19,479 nucleotides of DNA from CAYGBW01 sp964348185 (GTDB lineage: Bacteria; Desulfobacterota; BSN033; WVXP01): positions 1-19,479 of the forward strand of contig CAYGBW010000062.1 of NCBI GenBank assembly GCA_964348185.1. The letters are read 5' to 3'. The notes beneath the pieces were generated by a model. That model was not told the origin of the DNA, searched no databases, and worked only from the letters and a program-made list of their open reading frames with translations. The position numbers and the translations under genes were made by a program. Of this stretch, positions 1-5,981 are shown in pieces (positions within the stretch are counted from its first letter, which is position 1; the number at the start of each line of letters is the position of its first letter).

Positions 1-111
1 TCAAGAGCAGTTATTTGACTCTCCATGCATTCATTTTCAGCTACGCCGGAAACTTTCGAATACAGCAATACGGCCTTTCCCCATGGGTTCACTTTATCTT
101 GTCCCCTCCGA

Positions 112-297
112 TCATCGAAGGCCTCCGGCGCCATACTTTCGTGCCAATCTCACCTCACAATCCAGAGAACAGACAACAGCCTGATCAAACTCCTCCGTGT
201 ATTTGTTCGCGTCATATTCCAGTGCTCTCCATCCCGGCGGAAGACCCTGTTGTTCCCAATCGATTTTCTTCCTGCACCAATCGCATTCATAGATCAT
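112..297 (-). CDS. Small hypothetical protein with two cysteine pairs (putative zinc-binding)
   Basis: This 61-residue protein starts MIYECDWCRKKIDW. It has a CxxC pair near the N-terminus (C5, C8) and a CSLDC pair (CxxxC) near residues 43-47, a spacing that suggests a small zinc-binding fold. It is rich in aromatic and charged residues, and I see no signal peptide or membrane segment. The start follows a weak purine-rich stretch (GGGGTTGGGTA on the minus strand). It lies alone, about 350 bases downstream of tRNA-Ser(GCT) on the same strand, so the neighbours give no functional hint. I do not recognise a named family. The paired cysteines and non-random composition favour a real gene over a chance ORF. 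Function is unknown. Confidence 0.5.
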   Translation of the reverse strand: MIYECDWCRKKIDWEQQGLPPGWRALEYDANKYTEEFDQAVVCSLDCEVRLARKYGAGGLR

Positions 298-649
298 TAC
301 CCAACCCCTGGCTTCTCACGATCTATTTCTTCAGAAATTCCAAAAGACTGAGAGATCTGTTTCCAACTTACGTCCCGACGGTTCCAGATCGGCCATGGCC
401 TCAGGTGAATCGCTTGCCATGCGCCCGCTCAGTCACGTTACCATTAAACGAGAAAAGCGGGCAAAAGTCAATCTAAGTCCGTGTGCTGCCTCGAATTCAA
501 GATGAGCCGACCCACTCAAACGCAATCCCCTGTAGGACACCTCTATTGGCGTTCTGTGGCGAGCAAAATCGTGGAACGCGTCAAAAAAGAGACCGTGACA
601 GACCCCACCACGAAGAGAGCCCAGGTCAAACCTGGGCTCATGTAAATCA
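298..649. other. Gene-poor interval between the small cysteine-pair gene and tRNA-Ser(GCT)
   Basis: No convincing coding sequence is visible on either strand. It contains the strong hairpin at 617-639 beside the tRNA and a loose inverted repeat (GCCCGCT at 423-429, AGCGGGC at 456-462) with a 26-base loop. The ORFs here look like chance readings. Confidence 0.5.
617..639 (-). terminator. Hairpin downstream of tRNA-Ser(GCT)
   Basis: A perfect 9-bp stem, GAGCCCAGG with CCTGGGCTC, encloses a 5-base loop. It lies 10 bases beyond the CCA end of the minus-strand tRNA. The sequence after it on the minus strand (CTCTTCG) is only moderately T-rich. It is probably the tRNA terminator or a 3'-end processing hairpin. 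Confidence 0.6.
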
Positions 650-741
650 TGGCGGAGAGAGTGGGATGCGAACCCACGGTACGCTTTTGGCGCACACTCG
701 CTTAGCAGGCGTGCCCCTTCATACAGCTCGGGCATCTCTCC
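650..741 (-). tRNA. tRNA-Ser (anticodon GCT)
   Basis: The minus strand folds as a class II tRNA. The acceptor stem is GGAGAGA with TCTCTCC, the discriminator is G, and the CCA end is encoded. The anticodon loop CTGCTAA gives anticodon GCT, reading AGC/AGU. The long variable arm (GTGCGC with GCGTAC) is typical of tRNA-Ser. The T arm is GTGGG-TTCGCAT-CCCAC. The anticodon stem, read as CACGC with GCGAG, has one A-A mismatch at the second pair, which is slightly unusual. It lies downstream of tRNA-Ser(TGA) on the same strand with 181 bases between them. Confidence 0.93.
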
Positions 742-841
742 GTCGATCAGAAGTCAGGAGTCAGAATAAGGTTCTAACACGCATCGAGAAAGCATTTCAC
801 AATAGAGCCCTAAGCAATACCCTTAAGTAGACCGAAAGAAG

Positions 842-855
842 AAGCTCCCGAGCTT
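842..855 (-). terminator. Weak hairpin downstream of tRNA-Ser(TGA)
   Basis: The palindrome AAGCTCGGGAGCTT on the minus strand is followed by CTTCTTTCGG, about 68 bases beyond the tRNA 3' end. The stem is only 5 bp with a 4-base loop and the T-run is broken. It could be a weak terminator, or the two tRNAs may share one transcript. Confidence 0.25.
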
Positions 856-922
856 TCTGTAAAAAGCAGAGTCTTGAAAGCCTCGTTCCCGCTCCCTCCC
901 GCTTCTGACCCCTGTCTTTTGT

Positions 923-1008
923 TGGCGGAAGGGGTAGGATTCGAACCCACGTCCCTCTCGGGAAGCGGTTTTCAAGACCGCCGCCTTAAACCACTCGGCC
1001 ACCCTTCC
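923..1008 (-). tRNA. tRNA-Ser (anticodon TGA)
   Basis: The minus strand folds as a class II tRNA. The acceptor stem is GGAAGGG with CCCTTCC, with discriminator G and an encoded CCA. The anticodon arm is GCGGT-CTTGAAA-ACCGC, giving anticodon TGA. A short GC-rich variable arm follows, then the T arm GTGGG-TTCGAAT-CCTAC with one G-T wobble. It reads UCA and other UCN codons. The 5' end lies only 24 bases from the terminator of the upstream DUF4870 gene. No separate -10 element fits in that gap, so its promoter is unclear and it may depend on read-through. Confidence 0.95.
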
Positions 1009-1032
1009 TCCCCATTCAAAAAGAGGGCTGTC

Positions 1033-1060
1033 AAAAATCCACGGAGCCCCCTAGGGCTCC
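1033..1060 (-). terminator. Rho-independent terminator overlapping the DUF4870 stop codon
   Basis: On the minus strand, GGAGCCC-TAGG-GGGCTCC forms a 7-bp GC-rich stem with a 4-base loop, followed by GTGGATTTTT. The TAG stop codon of the DUF4870 gene lies in the loop, so the last sense codons form the first arm of the stem. The T-run partly overlaps a TTGACA-like sequence. Confidence 0.65.
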
Positions 1061-1419
1061 TTGTTTTGGTCAGAGGCATTATTCTGAGCCGATCTTTTGA
1101 TAACATCATCTGCAATACTTCCGATGAAGGGAACCTTATAGATCTCGCCAGAATAGGCCCGGACCATCAGAAATACCCAGAGTATGGCTGCAAGGATCTT
1201 CGCCAGTCCTCCAATTATTGGCACTGGGCTCAGAGCCCAGACGATAATCGAAACGGGAATAAAGGTAATGATCGACTGAAGGGCATGAAATCGCACAAAT
1301 TGACTCTTCCTCTCTTCCCAATAGAACACGAATCCCGTAATAAATCCGAGGAGATAACTCAGAAAAGCAGCCACGTTCTCATCGAGCCCCGTGCTCGACT
1401 TCGCGCCTTTTGGAGCCAT
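1051..1419 (-). CDS. DUF4870 / Tic20-like small integral membrane protein
   Basis: This 122-residue protein has an N-terminal hydrophilic stretch (MAPKGAKSSTGLDENVAA). It then has a hydrophobic segment (about residues 17-34), a polar linker with the family-typical pattern FVRFHALQS (about 42-50), and two more hydrophobic segments (about 49-66 and 69-87). The tail is charged. This is the layout of the DUF4870 (Tic20-like) family, small membrane proteins of uncertain role in bacteria. The start has a strong purine-rich ribosome site (GGGGGGAAGGGT). It is transcribed alone from the promoter at 1501-1529 and ends at the terminator at 1033-1060. Family assignment is fairly secure, but the cellular role is not known. 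Confidence 0.85.
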   Translation of the reverse strand: MAPKGAKSSTGLDENVAAFLSYLLGFITGFVFYWEERKSQFVRFHALQSIITFIPVSIIVWALSPVPIIGGLAKILAAILWVFLMVRAYSGEIYKVPFIGSIADDVIKRSAQNNASDQNKEP

Positions 1420-1500
1420 ACCCTTCCCCCCCTTTTTGTCGTCACGGAACGAGCCGATCCTTCCTTCGCCAACCCACCAGAGATGAATGAGATTGATCTT

Positions 1501-1529
1501 TTTCTATCAGAATTTCCGTGAAAAGTCAA
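1501..1529 (-). promoter_or_regulatory. Sigma70-type promoter for the DUF4870 gene
   Basis: On the minus strand, TTGACT (-35, 1529-1524) and TAGAAA (-10, 1506-1501) are separated by 17 bases. A TGA directly before the -10 makes it an extended -10. The expected transcript starts about 75 bases before the ATG at 1419. Confidence 0.5.
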
Positions 1530-1620
1530 ATGGTTCTGTGCTTTTTTCTCCGTGGGTCTGGGGCCAAGAATACTCACGGAGCTCGAACGAATCGAATAAA
1601 AGACATAGACGTCTGGGCCC

Positions 1621-4218
1621 TCAGAGGCTCTGTGGTGATCCGGTCATTCGGTTACGACCCCTCCTGGTCGCCTTTGCCAGCATCCGCCCGAGATACTGAC
1701 CGGTGTATGAACGGGGGTTCAGAGCAATCTCCTCCGGGGGTCCCACTGCAACGACCTCACCCCCCCGGTCACCCCCCTCAGGACCGAGGTCGATAATATA
1801 GTCTGCCGATTTGATCACCTCAAGATTATGTTCGATCACCACGACGGTATTGCCCGCATCGACGAGGCGGTTCAACACCTCGAGCAGCTTCTGAACATCC
1901 GCGAAGTGGAGCCCAGTGGTTGGCTCATCGAGAATGTAGAATGTCTTTCCCGTACTCCTCTTGCTCAATTCCCTGGAGAGCTTGATGCGCTGAGCCTCGC
2001 CTCCAGAAAAAGTTGTGGCCCCTTGTCCCAGTTTGATATATCCCAGACCCACTTCGTGGAGGGTCTGGAGTTTGTTTTTCACGGAGGGAATATTCTCAAA
2101 AAAGGAGAGAGCCTGCGACACGGTCATGTCGAGGACGTCGTGAATGTTTTTCCCCCTGTATTTGACTTCCAGAGTCTCCCGATTATACCGCTTTCCTCGA
2201 CAGATCTCACAGGTGACATACACATCAGGCAGAAAATGCATCTCCACTTTGATCACGCCGTCACCCTGACACGACTCGCATCGCCCGCCCTTGACATTAA
2301 AGCTGAACCTCCCGGGTTTGTAGCCACGCATTCTGGCCTCTGGAATCTGTGCGAAGAGGTCACGGATCAGACTGAGGACGCCGGTGTATGTCGCCGCGTT
2401 TGACCGGGGCGTTCTACCAATGGGGGTCTGATCGATGTTAATCACCTTGTCGATGTTGGAGAGCCCTTCCACTGACCTGACCGACTCACCTGTGGCTCTT
2501 GAACGGTAGAGGCGTCTGGATAAGACCCGAAAAAGGGTATCCACAACGAGGCTGCTTTTCCCCGATCCAGAAACCCCGGTCACACAAACAAAGATCCCCA
2601 GGGGAATCGTCACGTCGATGTCCTTCAGATTGTTCGTTCTGACGCCCCGTAAAACGAGTGGCGCTCTGATCAAGGATCGGCGCTTCCTCGGAACAGGGAT
2701 AGACAAATCGCCGGACAGATACTGCCCTGTCATCGAATCCTTTGACTTCACGATGTCTGAGGGATGTCCCGAAAAAATCACGCGACCTCCCTGGACCCCT
2801 GCGCCAGGGCCCATATCCACCAAGAAGTCAGCCGCGAGGATCGTCGACTCGTCATGCTCGACCACAACAACCGTATTCCCCAAATCCCTGAGACGATGAA
2901 GGTTCTTGAGGAGTCGAAGGTTGTCTCTTTGATGGAGGCCGATGCTCGGTTCATCCAGAACATACAGGACACCCACGAGGCTGGAACCGATCTGAGTGGC
3001 CAGACGGATCCGCTGCCCCTCGCCTGCAGAAAGGGTGACCGCTCTTCTGTCAATCGTCAGGTAATCCAACCCCACGTCGACCATGAAATTGAGCCGTTCG
3101 ATGATCTCCTTGAGAATCGGTGCGGCGATCTGTCGGTTTCTCCCGTCCAAGTCGAGGTTCTGAAAAAAACCCGGTGCTTCCCCTATGGACATCTTGACCA
3201 CGTCTCCGATGGAAAGGCCGTTCACCTTGATGGAAAGACTCTCCGGCCGAAGTCTCGAACCGCCACAGGCAGGGCAAGGGATTCCATTCAAATCGCTTCC
3301 CGGGGTCTCCCCCCTGCCCTTTTCGACCTCCGTCCCCTCGTCATCGAATCCGTATGCCCACCCATCACCTTTGATTCCGAGTCCTCCACACGACGGACAG
3401 GCCCCGTAGGGACTGTTAAAAGAAAACATTCGCGGGGCGATATCCGCATAACCGATGCCACAGTCGATACAAGTGGCCTTCTGACTGAATACCATTTCCC
3501 TTTCGCCATCGATTTCAACCCGGATCACTCCGTCGGCCTTTCTCGAGGCCAGTTCAAGGGAATCGGCCAGCCTGCTTCCAATTTGCTCTTTTATAACGAG
3601 CCGGTCAATGACCACATCAATCGTGTGCTTCTTGTTCTTGTCGAGAGGGACCGCCTCCTCAAGATCCAGGAACCTGCCATCGATTCTGACTCGAATAAAC
3701 CCTTCCCTCCGGAGGTCTTCCAACTCTTTTCGATACTCACCCTTTTTCCCTCGAACGATGGGGGCGAAGAGGATCACTCGGGTTCCCTCTGGAAGAGCCA
3801 TGAGGTAATCGCCAATCTGTTGGAGGGTCTGAGAGGATATCTCCCTTCCGCAGCGGGGACAGTATGGCTTGCCCACCCGGGCAAATAGCAACCGAAGGTA
3901 GTCGTAAATCTCCGTGATCGTGCCCACCGTTGAACGGGGATTTCGGCCGATACCTTTCTGCTCAATAGATATGGCAGGAGACAGTCCTTCGATCAACTCG
4001 ACATCCGGCTTCTCCATCTGCTCCAGAAACTGCCTGGCGTATGCCGACAGCGACTCGACATATCGTCGCTGTCCCTCGGCGTATAAGGTGTCGAAGGCCA
4101 GAGAGGACTTCCCCGATCCGCTGAGTCCTGTGATAACGACCAGTTTCTCTCTGGGAATTTCGAGATCGATATTCTTCAGGTTATGCTCCCTGGCTCCTCG
4201 GATAAGAATCCGGTCCAT
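1621..4218 (-). CDS. uvrA: UvrABC excinuclease subunit A, with a shortened insertion domain
   Basis: UvrA is the damage-recognition ATPase of nucleotide excision repair. It loads UvrB onto lesions. Two ABC modules are visible. The first has Walker A GLSGSGKSS (31-39), signature LSAGE (396-400, usually LSGGE) and Walker B VLDEPSIGLHQ. The second has Walker A GVSGSGKSS with K554, signature FSGGEAQR and Walker B ILDEPTTGLH. The UvrB-binding domain (about 118-245) is present. The first zinc site is intact (C250, C253, C274, C277), and a third CxxC set lies in the second half. The length is 865 residues against about 940 usually. The loss maps between CPSC (274-277) and CPAC (315-318), where only 37 residues remain instead of about 110, and the frame is intact there. 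The start is supported by GGGAAGAG upstream. The gene is monocistronic. Confidence 0.97.
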   Translation of the reverse strand: MDRILIRGAREHNLKNIDLEIPREKLVVITGLSGSGKSSLAFDTLYAEGQRRYVESLSAYARQFLEQMEKPDVELIEGLSPAISIEQKGIGRNPRSTVGTITEIYDYLRLLFARVGKPYCPRCGREISSQTLQQIGDYLMALPEGTRVILFAPIVRGKKGEYRKELEDLRREGFIRVRIDGRFLDLEEAVPLDKNKKHTIDVVIDRLVIKEQIGSRLADSLELASRKADGVIRVEIDGEREMVFSQKATCIDCGIGYADIAPRMFSFNSPYGACPSCGGLGIKGDGWAYGFDDEGTEVEKGRGETPGSDLNGIPCPACGGSRLRPESLSIKVNGLSIGDVVKMSIGEAPGFFQNLDLDGRNRQIAAPILKEIIERLNFMVDVGLDYLTIDRRAVTLSAGEGQRIRLATQIGSSLVGVLYVLDEPSIGLHQRDNLRLLKNLHRLRDLGNTVVVVEHDESTILAADFLVDMGPGAGVQGGRVIFSGHPSDIVKSKDSMTGQYLSGDLSIPVPRKRRSLIRAPLVLRGVRTNNLKDIDVTIPLGIFVCVTGVSGSGKSSLVVDTLFRVLSRRLYRSRATGESVRSVEGLSNIDKVINIDQTPIGRTPRSNAATYTGVLSLIRDLFAQIPEARMRGYKPGRFSFNVKGGRCESCQGDGVIKVEMHFLPDVYVTCEICRGKRYNRETLEVKYRGKNIHDVLDMTVSQALSFFENIPSVKNKLQTLHEVGLGYIKLGQGATTFSGGEAQRIKLSRELSKRSTGKTFYILDEPTTGLHFADVQKLLEVLNRLVDAGNTVVVIEHNLEVIKSADYIIDLGPEGGDRGGEVVAVGPPEEIALNPRSYTGQYLGRMLAKATRRGRNRMTGSPQSL

Positions 4219-4258
4219 CTCCCATCTCTTCCCGCTGCCTTTTCTTTTGACAATTAAG

Positions 4259-4287
4259 AAAATAGCAAAAATTCATTTGTCAGTAAA
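4259..4287 (-). promoter_or_regulatory. Possible uvrA promoter
   Basis: On the minus strand, TTTACT (-35, 4287-4282) and TATTTT (-10, 4264-4259) are 17 bases apart, 41 bases upstream of the uvrA start. Each hexamer matches consensus at only 4 of 6 positions. I see no clear LexA box overlapping it. Confidence 0.3.
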
Positions 4288-4319
4288 GGCGTGAACCCCC
4301 ACTTAGAAAAACTAGAGGA

Positions 4320-4367
4320 GCGATCAGCCATCAGATGTTCGTCTTGATCTCGCTGATGGCTAATCGC
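4320..4367. repeat. Inverted repeat, 15-bp arms with an 18-base spacer
   Basis: Arms GCGATCAGCCATCAG (4320-4334) and CTGATGGCTAATCGC (4353-4367) are complementary except for one C-A mismatch. No T-run follows on either strand, so it does not look like a terminator. It sits between divergent uvrA and the regulator gene, beside the MITE-like element. It may be a REP-like intergenic palindrome. Confidence 0.5.
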
Positions 4368-4424
4368 CTGTCCCCGAGGATTTACAGAGCTTTCATTCGC
4401 TTGCATTTTTCAATTTCTAGTTAG

Positions 4425-4621
4425 TCGTCACTGAAAAACGCCCCCTCCGCTCTCTCTACGGAGTTTTTGACCCGTTCTAAGGCTCGGTCGTTCGATCTTC
4501 CGAACTCGGCCTAGCGGCCTCAAACAGCGGAATCTCGCCCCTTCGGGGACACTCCCTTCGCCAAGACGGGTAGCCCCAAAAACTCCCTAATGTTCGCTCC
4601 AGGGACATTTTTCAGTGACGA
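4425..4621. mobile_element. 197-bp MITE-like element with terminal inverted repeats
   Basis: The ends are perfect 14-bp inverted repeats: TCGTCACTGAAAAA at 4425-4438 and its complement at 4608-4621. A second perfect 10-bp match, GGAGTTTTTG at 4460-4469 and its complement at 4577-4586, lies exactly 35 bases in from each end, so the symmetry extends 45 bases inward. The flanks are 8-bp near-direct repeats, CTAGTTAG (4417-4424) and CCAGTTAG (4622-4629), consistent with a target duplication. The interior has no coding capacity and includes a small hairpin (CCCC-TTC-GGGG). No transposase is present, so it would be non-autonomous. The mobile origin is inference from the symmetry and flanks. Confidence 0.5.
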
Positions 4622-4659
4622 CCAGTTAGAGTTTTTTCATTGTTTCTGGGAAATAGAGG

Positions 4660-4687
4660 TTGACAAATAAGCGAAGAAGGGTATAAT
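4660..4687 (+). promoter_or_regulatory. Consensus sigma70 promoter for the XRE-cupin/speD/speE genes
   Basis: TTGACA (4660-4665) and TATAAT (4682-4687) both match consensus exactly, with a 16-base spacer. Transcription should begin near 4694, inside the operator-like repeats, giving a leader of about 45 bases. It lies 38 bases beyond the MITE-like element. Confidence 0.85.
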
Positions 4688-4691
4688 GTCC

Positions 4692-4733
4692 AAGTTTATT
4701 TTATTAAACTCCTAACACGCTTTAAATAAACTT
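4692..4733 (+). promoter_or_regulatory. Operator-like cluster of inverted repeats, likely autoregulatory site
   Basis: AAGTTTATTT (4692-4701) and AAATAAACTT (4724-4733) form a perfect 10-bp inverted repeat. A further TAAACT (4705-4710) pairs with AGTTTA (4693-4698), so the half-site occurs three times: once forward and twice inverted. The cluster begins 5 bases after the -10 and ends 5 bases before the ATG. It covers the expected transcription start and the place where a Shine-Dalgarno sequence should be. The adjacent XRE-family regulator is the obvious candidate to bind it. Confidence 0.6.
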
Positions 4734-4738
4734 CCGGC

Positions 4739-5278
4739 ATGAAGATCGGAGCGAGGATCCGGAGTCTGAGGCAGCTGAGTGAGCTGACCCAGGAAGAACT
4801 GGCCGAAAGAGCCGGATTGACAAAGGGCTTTATCTCTCAGGTGGAAAGGGATCTCACATCGATCTCCCTGGACAGTCTGATTCAGATTCTTGATGCCTTG
4901 GGGGAGAAGGTCTCTAATTTCTTTGGAGACATCGAAAAAGAGAAAATCGTCTATCGAATCAAAGATCGTGTGGCTCTGCAGAGAAAAAATGGGGTCAAGG
5001 GCTTCTCCCTCCTGGTTCCCGGGTCGACCAACCGGCTCATGGAGCCAGTCATTTTGACCCTTGGACCGAGGGAATGTACGGAGAAGGAAGAGGCTCATCC
5101 GGGGGACGAACTCGGGTACGTGGTCAAAGGGAAAGTGGCCATCCATTTCGGTAAGAAGGCCCATCGGGCGAAAGAGGGAGAATGCTTTTATTTTACCGCA
5201 GACAGGGACCACTTTATCAAAAACCCGGGTTCTGCCGATGCGGTGGTATTCTGGATCACGGCTCCTCCCGCCTTTTGA
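4739..5278 (+). CDS. XRE-family transcriptional regulator with C-terminal cupin domain
   Basis: This is a 179-residue cytoplasmic DNA-binding regulator. The N-terminal helix-turn-helix (about residues 3-60) reads LTQEELAERAGLTKGFISQV at its core. A linker follows, then a cupin domain (about 105-176) with the pattern HPGDELGYVVKGKVAI, where H120 and E124 sit at cupin metal or ligand positions. Known XRE-cupin proteins such as PuuR control amine and amino acid metabolism, and the cupin is thought to sense the ligand. The gene stands first before speD and speE, 35 bases upstream of speD, so it probably controls polyamine synthesis and its own promoter. I see no Shine-Dalgarno sequence: the ATG is preceded by ACTTCCGGC inside the operator repeats. 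The start fits the family's usual N-terminus. The ligand is not known. Confidence 0.92.
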   Translation: MKIGARIRSLRQLSELTQEELAERAGLTKGFISQVERDLTSISLDSLIQILDALGEKVSNFFGDIEKEKIVYRIKDRVALQRKNGVKGFSLLVPGSTNRLMEPVILTLGPRECTEKEEAHPGDELGYVVKGKVAIHFGKKAHRAKEGECFYFTADRDHFIKNPGSADAVVFWITAPPAF

Positions 5279-5313
5279 GGGGAGGAAGAATCCTACGAAA
5301 GGAGGTAGGCACA

Positions 5314-5733
5314 GTGAGGGCATTGGGGTATCATCTATTGATCGAATTCTATGGATGTGGCCATGACATCCTCAACGACGTGGGGAAAATCAAGAATCTG
5401 ATGGACGAGGCCGCGATTGTGAGTGGAGCTTCGATCGTGGAGAGCGTCTTTCATCGGTTCAACCCTCATGGAGTGAGTGGTGTCGTGGTCATTGCAGAGT
5501 CCCATCTGGCCATCCACTCCTGGCCCGAGTACGGTTATGCGGCCGTCGACCTCTTCACCTGTGGCGAAGACGTCGACCCCTGGAAGGCCTACGATTTCTT
5601 AAAGAAAGGCCTCGAGCCCCAATCCACCTCAACAAAAGAGATCATCAGGGGCGAAATCCCAGGGGATGAAGACAGGGTCGGCTATGGCCCAACCCTTGCG
5701 AAAACCGAGCACGCCTTGAGAGAACACCTCTGA
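5314..5733 (+). CDS. speD: S-adenosylmethionine decarboxylase proenzyme
   Basis: SpeD decarboxylates S-adenosylmethionine to give the aminopropyl donor for spermidine synthesis. The protein is 139 residues, the small bacterial/archaeal class that self-cleaves to make a pyruvoyl cofactor. Cleavage should occur between E62 and S63 in AESHLAIHSWPE. H68 and C83 match the catalytic residues of the Thermotoga enzyme, even in numbering. The start is a GTG at 5314, chosen because AAAGGAGGT lies 7 bases upstream and because VRALGYHLLIEFYGC matches the family N-terminus. An in-frame ATG at 5182 lies inside the regulator gene and would add 44 foreign residues. The gene follows the XRE-cupin gene by 35 bases and is co-transcribed with it. 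Confidence 0.96.
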   Translation: MRALGYHLLIEFYGCGHDILNDVGKIKNLMDEAAIVSGASIVESVFHRFNPHGVSGVVVIAESHLAIHSWPEYGYAAVDLFTCGEDVDPWKAYDFLKKGLEPQSTSTKEIIRGEIPGDEDRVGYGPTLAKTEHALREHL

Positions 5734-5981
5734 TACGGGAGACGACCAGAAAGTATTTTCTGGAATGCACCCTCTCGGAATTCGTTTCATTTATCGGTCA
5801 ATCTGCTTCAGGCCTCCACTCCAAGAGCGCCCGTCTATTCCCCATAGGTCTCTCCGACTTATGTGCGAGGATGAGTAGGCAGAGAGACGATTCACTCCCC
5901 CACAAGAAACATCTGATCCTGTGCTTCCCCCCAAAAAGAGGAGCTGAGAGTTCTCGAGTCCATTAAGAGAATGGGGAGTCC

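Noticed and set aside
423..462. Inverted repeat GCCCGCT/AGCGGGC
   Set aside because: The arms are only 7 bp with a 26-base loop and no T-run, and could arise by chance.
1029..1034. Minus-strand TTGACA as a tRNA-Ser(TGA) promoter
   Set aside because: A -10 at normal spacing would fall at 1006-1011, overlapping the tRNA 5' end, and the sequence there does not match. The hexamer coincides with the T-run of the DUF4870 terminator.
1548..1581. Inverted repeat CTCCGTG/CACGGAG downstream of uvrA
   Set aside because: On the uvrA strand the hairpin is followed by AAAAAA rather than T residues, and the loop is 20 bases. It does not make a convincing uvrA terminator.
3270..3395. Frameshift or assembly error in uvrA at the short region
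   Set aside because: The frame continues without a stop, and both flanking CxxC motifs are in register, so a simple frameshift is excluded. A clean in-frame deletion cannot be ruled out by sequence alone.
2764..3888. Long plus-strand ORF of 374 codons
   Set aside because: It is antisense to uvrA, which has full family motifs over the same bases. The translation has no recognisable domain and is a shadow frame.
5182..5313. Upstream in-frame ATG as the speD start
   Set aside because: It lies inside the XRE-cupin gene and adds 44 residues unlike any SpeD. The GTG at 5314 has a strong ribosome site and the right N-terminus.
5746..5763. Hairpin CCAGAAA-GTAT-TTTCTGG after speD
   Set aside because: It has a 7-bp AT-rich stem with no following T-run. 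It is too weak to call a terminator or riboswitch.
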